Assembly: GCA_023954595.1 (NCBI GenBank)
Contig: JAGSHJ010000225.1
Span: forward strand, 1-5,219
Direction of reading: 5' to 3'
From: Bacteriovoracaceae bacterium
GTDB lineage: Bacteria > Bdellovibrionota > Bacteriovoracia > Bacteriovoracales > Bacteriovoracaceae
Length of the DNA stretch: 5,219 nt
Of the stretch, positions 1 through 5,219 are shown piece by piece; the first letter of the stretch is position 1, and every line of letters begins with the position of its first letter. Below the pieces are notes generated by a model that saw nothing but the letters and a program-made list of their open reading frames with translations, ran no database searches and was not told where the DNA came from. The position numbers and the translations under genes were made by a program.

Positions 1-1163
1 ATATGTCAAAGATTAATTGGCAACAAGTCTACAAAAGATACCTCCCCTTATTAGATAAGGTTCATACAAGATTTGAGCTTAGCGACCTTATGTGGGAGAT
101 GCAGGGAGAGCTTGGAACCTCTCATGCCTACGAGGGGATGGGTGATTATCATAGAGAAATGTACCCTTCTAGAAATGGTTACCTAGGTGGAAAATTTAAG
201 TGGATTGAAAAAGAAAAGGCTTTTGAAGTTCAGGAAATTCACTCTGGTGACTCTTGGATACCGGGAGCAGACTCTCCTCTTAATGCCCCTTCAGTAGGAC
301 TTAAAAAGAAAGACTTGATCTACGGAGTCGACGGACAAAAGTTTAAAAATGCCAACTCTTTAGACGAAGCTTTAATCGGTAAGGCCGGGGCAAAAGTAAA
401 CTTAGCCATAGCAAGAAAGAAGACAAAGAAAGGTTATGAAGATCAAGAGTTTGTGGTTGTCAGTACTTTAGTAGATGAACATATGATGCTCTATCGCCAA
501 TGGGTTGATAAAAATAAAGAATATGTGCATAAAAAATCCGGCGGAAAGCTTGGCTATATTCATGTTCCTAATATGGGACCATGGGGCTTTAGTGAGTTTT
601 ATAGAAACTTCTTAACCGAAGTTAATCATGAAGGTTTAGTTATCGATATCCGTTATAATGGCGGCGGTCACGTAAGTCAGCATCTCTTAAAAATCCTGGC
701 CCAAAAGAAAGTCGGTTTTGACACCACGAGATACTTTGGTGTTGAGCCCTACCCTATGTACGCACCTGGTGCTCTAGTTTGTTTAACTAACGAGCACGCC
801 GGAAGTGACGGAGATATCTTTCCCCATAGTTTTAAACTTATGAAACTTGGAAAGCTTGTCGGGAAAAGAACTTGGGGAGGCGTCATCGGGATCTGGCCTA
901 GAGTTGGTTTAAATGATGGTGCCTATACAACCCAACCGGAGTTCAGTTTTTGGTTTAAGGATGTTGGTTTTGGCGTAGAAAACTTTGGTACAAAACCAGA
1001 TATTGAGATTGATAACACACCTAAAGACTTTGCTGATGGAAAAGATGCTCAGCTAGATAAGGCCATTCAAGTTGGACTTCAGGACGTTAGAAAAAATCCA
1101 GACTTAAAGCCAAACTTTAAGGATTATCCGGATCTTAAACTTCCAAAACTTCCCAAAAACTAG
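1..1163 (+). CDS. Tricorn-type S41 serine protease, C-terminal part (5' end outside window)
   Basis: This is the C-terminal part of a tricorn-like peptidase, an enzyme that cuts short peptides left by larger proteases. Residues are counted from the Met at position 3. Residues 1-50 match the C1 core domain and contain GTSHAYE, where S40-H41 correspond to the tricorn Ser-His pair. Residues about 55-155 form a PDZ domain. The C2 core follows, with GYIHVPNMG (184-192), VIDIRYNGGG (213-222), the nucleophile motif NEHAGSDGD (S268) and VENFGTKPD (E326, the catalytic Glu position). All catalytic positions are intact. The Met at position 3 sits inside the C1 domain, so it is probably not the start; the upstream beta-propeller region (several hundred residues in the family) should lie before the window. 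Bases 1-2 would then belong to the preceding codon. Whether the full protein has a signal peptide cannot be seen. The gene is followed by a strong terminator. The family call is firm; the exact substrate is unknown. Confidence 0.93.
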   Translation, partial: MSKINWQQVYKRYLPLLDKVHTRFELSDLMWEMQGELGTSHAYEGMGDYHREMYPSRNGYLGGKFKWIEKEKAFEVQEIHSGDSWIPGADSPLNAPSVGLKKKDLIYGVDGQKFKNANSLDEALIGKAGAKVNLAIARKKTKKGYEDQEFVVVSTLVDEHMMLYRQWVDKNKEYVHKKSGGKLGYIHVPNMGPWGFSEFYRNFLTEVNHEGLVIDIRYNGGGHVSQHLLKILAQKKVGFDTTRYFGVEPYPMYAPGALVCLTNEHAGSDGDIFPHSFKLMKLGKLVGKRTWGGVIGIWPRVGLNDGAYTTQPEFSFWFKDVGFGVENFGTKPDIEIDNTPKDFADGKDAQLDKAIQVGLQDVRKNPDLKPNFKDYPDLKLPKLPKN

Positions 1164-1957
1164 ATTTTAACAGTTCTTGTAGAGCCACTCCGCGCGAAAG
1201 CGCGGGCGTGAGCTCTTTGTTTTTTATAAAGCTCTTTTCTTTTGTTAGGTACTTTTTCCATGACGGTTGTAAAGGCGATACTGCTTAACTTTTCTAAATT
1301 TTTATCGATGAAGGCATAAGTCTCCTTAGGATAAACTTGAATCGACTCTCTAAGAGTCCAGCCTATTCCTTTTTGAACATAATAATGTTCATCTTCAATT
1401 AAGTTCTTAATAAACTTAAGCACCTTTGTTTTCGGTGGATATTTTTTTCTCATGGACTGATAATAGAAGAGACTTACTAGTGACTGTCTTCTCTTCCACG
1501 GATTTGTGGAACTATTCCACTTCTCAAGAGTGGGGAGAACTTTTGCAGGGTTAGCTTCGAGTATTCTTGAGAGGCAATCAGAATAAACATCTGAATGGGC
1601 CCAATTTTCAATTCCCCCAACATATGTCTTTAGTTCATTCCAATATCTTTCAAAGTCATCATTCGATCTTCTACTCTGATAATAAAAAAGTGCCTGGGTT
1701 TTGACTTCAAAGACCTTGGACTTATCCCAAATAAATTTCCATATTCTCTTTTGAATATGATGAGGTTGATCAGAAAAGCTAAAACCTTCTTTATGAAGCC
1801 TTCTTTGCTTTGGGGTGGCCAAAAACCATACTTCTAATTCCGTATTATAGATTTCCGGTGTGGCCGCCGTAGCCGCGGATTTTTTTGGTCTTCTGGTAAA
1901 TTTTTTAAGCTTAAGTTCTACCTCTTTTAAACAACTTACTAGACTAGGTTTTGCCAT
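1160..1957 (-). CDS. AlkD-family DNA alkylation repair glycosylase (HEAT-like repeats)
   Basis: This 265-residue protein belongs to the DNA alkylation repair family typified by Bacillus cereus AlkD, which removes bulky or cationic N3- and N7-alkylated purines using HEAT-like helical repeats. The AlkD active-site positions are recognisable: W119 and D123 in NWAHSD (AlkD W109 and D113), R157 in NPWKRRQS (R148) and W200 in GIGWTLRES (W187). The motif DEHYYVQKGIGWTLRE is close to the family consensus. One deviation is Ala at the position after W119, where AlkD has Asp. The N-terminus is longer and very basic (KLKKFTRRPKKS, residues 16-27). The last 17 or so residues, after ELYKKQR, look like an extra tail encoded by the terminator of the convergent gene. 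ATG at 1957 is chosen; a TTG immediately upstream (1960) is also in frame. It is probably transcribed alone. The family call is strong; activity on a particular lesion is inferred. Confidence 0.9.
   Translation of the reverse strand: MAKPSLVSCLKEVELKLKKFTRRPKKSAATAATPEIYNTELEVWFLATPKQRRLHKEGFSFSDQPHHIQKRIWKFIWDKSKVFEVKTQALFYYQSRRSNDDFERYWNELKTYVGGIENWAHSDVYSDCLSRILEANPAKVLPTLEKWNSSTNPWKRRQSLVSLFYYQSMRKKYPPKTKVLKFIKNLIEDEHYYVQKGIGWTLRESIQVYPKETYAFIDKNLEKLSSIAFTTVMEKVPNKRKELYKKQRAHARAFARSGSTRTVKI
1181..1226 (+). terminator. Intrinsic terminator of the tricorn-type protease gene, inside the opposite gene
   Basis: The arms 1181-1195 and 1200-1216 pair around a GAAA tetraloop (1196-1199). The inner stem is GC-rich (CCGCGC with GCGCGG), includes one T-G wobble, and is followed by single-base bulges at 1207 and 1211. 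The outer stem is AGAGC with GCTCT. The plus strand then reads TTTGTTTTTTAT, a good U-tract. It begins 17 bases after the protease stop codon. On the minus strand no T-run follows the hairpin, so it should terminate only plus-strand transcripts. It lies wholly within the coding 3' end of the AlkD-like gene. The hairpin is read directly from the sequence; its activity is inferred. Confidence 0.85.
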
Positions 1958-1967
1958 CAAAAAACTG

Positions 1968-1974
1968 CCTTTTT
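1968..1974 (-). promoter_or_regulatory. Ribosome binding site of the AlkD-like gene
   Basis: The minus strand reads AAAAAGG here. It lies 10 bases before the ATG at 1957 and 7 bases before the in-frame TTG at 1960. Spacing alone would favour TTG, while codon preference favours ATG. The two starts differ by one residue, so the choice hardly matters for the protein. Confidence 0.5.
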
Positions 1975-1975
1975 A

Positions 1976-2012
1976 TTGAGAATTTCACTCAAGGAATATG
2001 CGAAGGTTTCGC
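1976..2012. other. Two small inverted repeats in the divergent intergenic region
   Basis: TTGAG (1976-1980) and CTCAA (1988-1992) form a 5-bp inverted repeat with a 7-base loop. GCGAA (2000-2004) and TTCGC (2008-2012) form another with a 3-base loop. Both would lie in the 5' leader of the AlkD-like mRNA, just upstream of its ribosome binding site. They could be mRNA hairpins or a binding site for a regulator. They are short enough to arise by chance, so no function is assigned. Confidence 0.3.
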
Positions 2013-2023
2013 CTCTAAACTAT

Positions 2024-2032
2024 TGTTATTAT
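2024..2032 (+). promoter_or_regulatory. Candidate extended -10 promoter for the lipoprotein-fibre pair
   Basis: TGTTATTAT fits the extended -10 form TGnTATAAT with one mismatch. No good -35 box lies at the right distance upstream. Transcription would start near 2039 and give a leader of about 60 bases before the ATG at 2101. This is the best plus-strand candidate in an AT-rich gap, but chance matches are common in such sequence. Confidence 0.3.
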
Positions 2033-2057
2033 GACCAAAAATAATACTCATTTACAA
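2028..2057 (-). promoter_or_regulatory. Candidate sigma-70-type promoter for the AlkD-like gene
   Basis: On the minus strand, TTGTAA (2057-2052) and CATAAT (2033-2028) are separated by 18 bases, with four and five of six matches to the -35 and -10 consensus. Transcription would start near 2021, giving a leader of about 64 bases that contains both small inverted repeats. Its -10 box overlaps the plus-strand candidate, so the two directions might compete. Support comes only from consensus matching. Confidence 0.3.
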
Positions 2058-2100
2058 TCATATATCTAATTAATTTTGTTTGAAAACCGAAGAGCTATCG

Positions 2101-3117
2101 ATGGTAAAAAGATTATTTATTTTTTTGATTTTGGGTACGCTCTTAGTTTCCTGTGGTGGAAAGAAAGCTAAAAAAGAAGATACTTCAGCAACTTTTCAAA
2201 TCTTTGTAGGTGCCGTTAGTGACCCTAATTTAAGTGGCGGGGTCATGGTCTATGGTCGATCTACTGACGGTCAAAGCTTTGCCATAAATGTAGAAAGTGA
2301 TTCTCTTTCATTTCCTATTCCTAACGGAACTTGGGATTTTTACGCCATTGGTTGGGATGGACTGACTCCCCTCACTGGAAACCTCCGCTGCGGGGATACT
2401 TCTGCCTCCCTCGATGGCGGCGATGCCGTTGTTAGCTTTACTCTTTCCGATGCCAATTGTGCCAATGGAAACTACGGTGCTGCAACTTATAAAACGGGAA
2501 ATCAATTTAGGCCCCTAAGACTTGTTCACTGTACAGATATTACTGGTGTTGTGGATGGGACCTCTGATTGTAATGGACTTATTTCTTCTACAATGTCTTA
2601 TCAAATTTCATATGAAACCTTTGGTGAAGTCTTTAGCAATCCACTCCAAGCTGATTGTATTGATGACTTAGGAAATGTTGGAGGAAACACCAACACAACA
2701 CTTAATCTACCCACCGGTGGATTCTTCGCAAATTTCTTAACTTTAAGAATTGCAACCTTTAGACAAGTCGGCTGCGGCGGAAGTCCTTCAAAAGAGTTCT
2801 TTTTTGACTCTGGTCTAGAAGGTGGTCACCCTGACTCAGTTCTTCATCCTGATACTGGTCACTCGGTAGTCTTTTTAAATGCTCCTGCAACAATTGTTGT
2901 TCCTGGCATCACAAACAACCCCTCTTCAAACCATGTAAGAGAAATAGCAAATGCCAACTATAAATTAAAAAGCATCGGTGTTGGTCTCGTGATCAAAAAA
3001 CAAGATATCTCTAATGCAAATTATAAAATTAAGTCAAATAGAAAAGCAGTTGTAACAAAACCAAAATTTTCAGAATCAACAAGTACCAATTACAAACTTC
3101 ATGTTGGTACAAAATAA
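2101..3117 (+). CDS. Secreted Cys-rich lipoprotein with C-terminal NYKL repeats, family not recognised
   Basis: I do not recognise a named family. The 338-residue protein starts at ATG 2101, preceded by GAAGAG (2089-2094) at a 6-base spacing; an in-frame TTG at 2080 would put seven extra residues before the signal peptide and is less likely. Residues 1-17 form a lipoprotein signal peptide (basic VKR, hydrophobic core, lipobox LVSC) with the lipidated Cys at C18 followed by GGKKAKK. With Gly rather than Asp at +2, outer-membrane sorting is plausible by the enterobacterial rule. The mature part is rich in Gly, Ser, Thr and Asn, suggesting beta structure, with NGTWDFYAIGWDG at 75-87. It has six further Cys (97, 120, 144, 157, 186, 225), possibly disulfide-bonded. 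The tail (283-336) carries three repeats around N286, N307 and N330. The fibre gene starts 15 bp downstream, so this protein may anchor, export or partner the fibre; that role is inferred. Confidence 0.85.
   Translation: MVKRLFIFLILGTLLVSCGGKKAKKEDTSATFQIFVGAVSDPNLSGGVMVYGRSTDGQSFAINVESDSLSFPIPNGTWDFYAIGWDGLTPLTGNLRCGDTSASLDGGDAVVSFTLSDANCANGNYGAATYKTGNQFRPLRLVHCTDITGVVDGTSDCNGLISSTMSYQISYETFGEVFSNPLQADCIDDLGNVGGNTNTTLNLPTGGFFANFLTLRIATFRQVGCGGSPSKEFFFDSGLEGGHPDSVLHPDTGHSVVFLNAPATIVVPGITNNPSSNHVREIANANYKLKSIGVGLVIKKQDISNANYKIKSNRKAVVTKPKFSESTSTNYKLHVGTK
2944..3108 (+). repeat. Three C-terminal NYKL-type protein repeats in the lipoprotein
   Basis: The copies read NANYKLKS, NANYKIKS and TSTNYKLHVG. 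Their Asn-Tyr pairs begin at residues 286, 307 and 330, so the spacing is 21 and then 23 residues. The linkers between them are basic and differ from one another. The pattern resembles short S/A-x-N-Y-x-L-x-x-G segments seen in other bacterial surface proteins; that resemblance is from memory and no function is claimed. The repeat is seen at protein level, and the DNA copies have diverged. Confidence 0.65.
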
Positions 3118-3121
3118 AACT

Positions 3122-3125
3122 AGGT
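3122..3125 (+). promoter_or_regulatory. Ribosome binding site of the fibre gene
   Basis: AGGT lies 7 bases before the ATG at 3133, in the 15-base gap after the lipoprotein stop codon. It supports this start, whose product begins directly with a signal peptide. No terminator or promoter fits in the gap, so translation from a shared mRNA is likely. Confidence 0.6.
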
Positions 3126-3132
3126 AATGGCC

Positions 3133-5219
3133 ATGAAAAAGCTAACACTATTCACTCTACTCTCCTTTCTCCCGTCTCTCGGGTTCGCCTTTGGTGTCAC
3201 CTGGGAAGGACAGATCACGGATAATGTAGACACTCCGGTAAATACTCATATGAGTGGAGCAACAACTACTATTCGATTTAGTATTTGGGATGATACAGGG
3301 TCAGTTTGTGAGCTTTACCAAGAAGAGCATAATGTTGATCTGACTGCAACAAATGGCTTTGTCTCTGTGGAAATTGGTACAGGTACTCCGACTGGTGGCT
3401 CTCCTGCTTTTTCTGAAGCAATTTTTTCCAATGCCAACAACCCCATCACCGGGGTTGCTGCCTGTACTTATAATCCAACGGCCCTAGTCGGTAGAAAAAT
3501 GGATATAACTCTAGATCCAAATTCGGCAGGAGTTGGTGCCGAAGTCTTTGCAACACAAATAGATATATCATTATTACCTGCTGCCGTTTACGCAAAAGAA
3601 GCATCTCAGGCCAATACCATTGTCGCTAATGGTGTTACCACTGCTTCAATCCTAGATGGAACTATTACTTCAGTAGACTTATCTGCGGGAGCGGTAGACT
3701 CAGCCGCAATTCTAGATGGAACAATAACGAATGCAGACATGGCCGTAGATTCAATTACCTCGGCAGAAATTTTAGACGGCACAATTACATTTGCCGATGT
3801 GGATTCGAGTTTTCAATCGGCCTTAACAACAGGAACAACCGCTCAATACTTCAGAGGTGACTTGAGTCTTGCAACTTTAGATACTCTTGCAGTTCCTGAA
3901 AATACTAACCTATACTTCACAGACGCGCGGGCCTTGAATGCAACCTTAACTGGTTTTACTTCCGGACCAGGTGCTATTACCGCAGCAGATACGATACTTT
4001 CTGCTATTCAGAAACTAGATGGAAACTCTGGAGGAGGAGGCGAAGTTAACACCGCTTCAAACTCTGGAATCGGTGGCGTAGGTGTATATGTTATAAAAAC
4101 TGGTGCTAACTTAGAGTTTAGAAATATTAATGCTGGCGCAAGTGGAACAATCACAGTTACAGATGATAGCGCTAATAGCGAAATCGATCTTGAAGTTACT
4201 GCATCTTCTATAGATTCGTCTCATATCGTTGACGCTTCAATTCAAGGTTTAGATATTGGAACTCAGCAACTTAATGAGCTTCATTTTCAAGGAGTTCCAG
4301 GTGCCTGTACAGCAGGTCAAGGACTTGCATCAGATGGAGCTGGGAACTTCAGTTGTACAAACTTAGGTGATTTTTCCACGACCGGTGGAACAATGACTGG
4401 AAATATAGATATGGGCGTGAATAGTATTCAAAACATGAATACTATTGAGGGTGCACTTGGTGCAGTAGGCTTTCCTACTTATACTTTCACAGGTGACCTA
4501 GATACAGGGATTTATTCACCCGCCATAGATAATCTAGGCTTTGTAACTGCTGGACTTGAAAGAATCTCAATCTCGCCAACCGGTGAAGTCGGGATTGGAA
4601 CGGGAACACCAGCAGCCTCACTTCATGTGATGGGGGGATGGCCAATCTTTGAAAGTAACTCTAATGATAATATCGGCTCAGGTCTCGTTTTAGAAAAGTC
4701 TCGCTCTGCTGCTTCTGTTCAGATGGATGATGAACTAGGGTCCATAGAATGGAAAGGTCATGACGGAACAACTCCAATCACTGGAGCATACATTCAGGCA
4801 GAAGTTGATGGAGCAGTAAGTGGCGGTCAAATGCCAACGCGAATGGTTTTTAATACAAGAGATTACGGCGGAGTCTTGGATACACGTATGAGTATCATGC
4901 CTGATGGTCAGGTTTATGCTGGTGCCATGAAAGCTGATACGAATGCTCCTGCTGCTGGTTTTGGTTGTACCTTTATGAGTACCGATGCCTGCCAATGTAA
5001 CTTTGACTACACCTTTATCGATTATGATCAAAACGGAATGATTAATACCGATGAATGTGTGGAGCCAGGATTAATTGTTGACCCATTAGAATCAACAAAG
5101 GTTAATGGCTTTCTTACCGTAGGGCTTGAAGTAAATTACGACGGAGCTCAATCTACTCAATGTGCACCAGGATTTACCTGGTATGATGATGATAACAGTG
5201 GAACTGTTAACGCTGCGGC
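3133..5219 (+). CDS. Secreted modular fibre/adhesin-like protein with phage tail-fibre modules (3' end outside window)
   Basis: The frame is open from ATG 3133 to the window edge (695 codons plus two bases). Residues 1-19 are a Sec signal peptide (MKKL, hydrophobic core, cleavage after GFA). Residues 21-157 resemble the N-terminal beta domain common in secreted bacterial fibre proteins, ending LLPAAVYAKEA. Then come 20-residue ILDGTIT repeats (173-219), YFTDARA (261-267), a TILSAIQKL segment (287-295) with a Gly linker (300-303), a GEVNTASN...SEIDLEV module (303-355), GGTMTGNIDM (418-427), DTGIYSP (457-463), VGIGTGTPAASLHV (486-499), and a GHDGT...GGQMPTRMVF module (542-573). The visible end has Cys residues (612, 620, 622, 642, 677) and EF-hand-like loops. 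These modules are typical of trimeric phage tail fibres and of the mosaic adhesive trimer proteins of Bdellovibrio. A C-terminal S74 chaperone may lie beyond the window. It is probably a cell-surface fibre for attachment; the ligand is unknown. Confidence 0.82.
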   Translation, partial: MKKLTLFTLLSFLPSLGFAFGVTWEGQITDNVDTPVNTHMSGATTTIRFSIWDDTGSVCELYQEEHNVDLTATNGFVSVEIGTGTPTGGSPAFSEAIFSNANNPITGVAACTYNPTALVGRKMDITLDPNSAGVGAEVFATQIDISLLPAAVYAKEASQANTIVANGVTTASILDGTITSVDLSAGAVDSAAILDGTITNADMAVDSITSAEILDGTITFADVDSSFQSALTTGTTAQYFRGDLSLATLDTLAVPENTNLYFTDARALNATLTGFTSGPGAITAADTILSAIQKLDGNSGGGGEVNTASNSGIGGVGVYVIKTGANLEFRNINAGASGTITVTDDSANSEIDLEVTASSIDSSHIVDASIQGLDIGTQQLNELHFQGVPGACTAGQGLASDGAGNFSCTNLGDFSTTGGTMTGNIDMGVNSIQNMNTIEGALGAVGFPTYTFTGDLDTGIYSPAIDNLGFVTAGLERISISPTGEVGIGTGTPAASLHVMGGWPIFESNSNDNIGSGLVLEKSRSAASVQMDDELGSIEWKGHDGTTPITGAYIQAEVDGAVSGGQMPTRMVFNTRDYGGVLDTRMSIMPDGQVYAGAMKADTNAPAAGFGCTFMSTDACQCNFDYTFIDYDQNGMINTDECVEPGLIVDPLESTKVNGFLTVGLEVNYDGAQSTQCAPGFTWYDDDNSGTVNAA
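3649..3801 (+). repeat. Tandem 60-bp repeat encoding ILDGTIT units in the fibre protein
   Basis: ILDGTIT is encoded at 3649, 3709 and 3769, an exact 60-base (20-residue) period without insertions; the third unit is only partly preserved (ILDGTITFADV). Each copy is followed by a variable stretch that begins xxD. The DNA differs mainly at third codon positions, so selection acted on the protein. A more diverged relative (HIVDASIQGLDI) occurs at residues 364-375. Regular units of this kind commonly form the shaft of trimeric fibres; a stalk role here is inferred. Confidence 0.75.
5020..5055 (+). other. EF-hand-like calcium-binding loop in the fibre protein
   Basis: Residues 630-641 read DYDQNGMINTDE. 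This matches the 12-residue EF-hand loop at positions 1 (Asp), 3 (Asp), 5 (Asn), 6 (Gly), 8 (Ile), 9 (Asn) and 12 (Glu), and is followed by Cys642. A second loop-like stretch, DDDNSGTVNAA, starts at residue 685 (base 5185) but has Ala at position 12 and is cut by the window edge. The match is at motif level; calcium binding is inferred. Confidence 0.55.

Noticed and set aside
3..5. ATG at position 3 as the true start of the protease
   Set aside because: The following residues match the middle of the tricorn C1 domain, so the Met is probably internal and the gene is cut by the window.
1117..1138. Nested palindromes (TTAAG...CTTAA around ATCCGGAT) as a terminator of the minus-strand gene
   Set aside because: The arms do not pair as one continuous stem and no T-run follows on the minus strand; the segment lies in protease coding sequence.
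2080..2100. TTG at 2080 as the lipoprotein start
   Set aside because: It would add KTEELS-type acidic residues in front of an otherwise standard lipoprotein signal peptide and has no ribosome binding site, whereas ATG 2101 has GAAGAG at 6 bases.
2308..2505. Minus-strand open frame of 65 codons inside the lipoprotein gene
   Set aside because: It lies fully within a well-supported gene on the other strand, has low-complexity content with no recognisable motif, and no ribosome binding context.
3649..3801. CRISPR array or mobile-element repeat
   Set aside because: The 60-base repeats are in frame, differ at synonymous positions, lack identical repeat units with unique spacers, and encode a regular protein motif.
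4735..5031. Minus-strand open frame of 98 codons inside the fibre gene
   Set aside because: The plus-strand reading contains clear fibre motifs and an EF-hand-like loop over the same bases; the minus-strand product is Thr/Ser/His-rich with no family resemblance.
3133..5219. Fibre gene as part of a prophage
   Set aside because: It has a Sec signal peptide, which phage tail fibres lack, and its visible neighbours are a lipoprotein, a DNA glycosylase and a protease; no phage gene is seen, though downstream sequence is missing.

Overview
The window is about 40% GC by eye and reads as bacterial chromosome. The last two genes encode a lipoprotein and a large secreted fibre-like protein. The fibre protein carries phage-tail-fibre-type modules behind an ordinary Sec signal peptide. 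This style is typical of predatory Bdellovibrionota (Bdellovibrio, Bacteriovorax, Halobacteriovorax, Peredibacter), so that group is the best guess. It is an inference from protein style; no rRNA or other marker gene is present.

Layout. (1) Positions 1-1163, plus strand: the C-terminal third of a tricorn-type S41 serine protease. Its 5' part lies outside the window, and the catalytic Ser, His and Glu positions are all visible. (2) Positions 1160-1957, minus strand: an AlkD-family HEAT-repeat DNA glycosylase. The two genes converge and share the tetranucleotide CTAG as interlocking stop codons. The strong terminator of the protease gene (1181-1226) lies inside the 3' coding end of the glycosylase gene. 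(3) Positions 1958-2100: a short divergent intergenic region with weak overlapping promoter candidates and two small inverted repeats. (4) Positions 2101-3117, plus strand: a Cys-rich lipoprotein of unrecognised family with three C-terminal NYKL-type repeats. (5) Positions 3133-5219, plus strand: at least 695 codons, still open at the window edge, of a modular fibre or adhesin-like protein. It has an exact 60-bp tandem repeat, several phage tail-fibre motifs and a Cys-containing region with EF-hand-like loops.

How the genes relate. The lipoprotein and fibre genes are 15 bp apart on the same strand with no terminator between them, so they are probably co-transcribed. The most interesting hypothesis here is a surface cassette: an outer-membrane lipoprotein together with a trimeric fibre of the mosaic type used by Bdellovibrio-like predators for prey recognition. 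The protease and the glycosylase look like unrelated housekeeping neighbours. No tRNA, rRNA, CRISPR array, insertion sequence or origin was seen, and no stretch longer than 300 bases lacks a gene.
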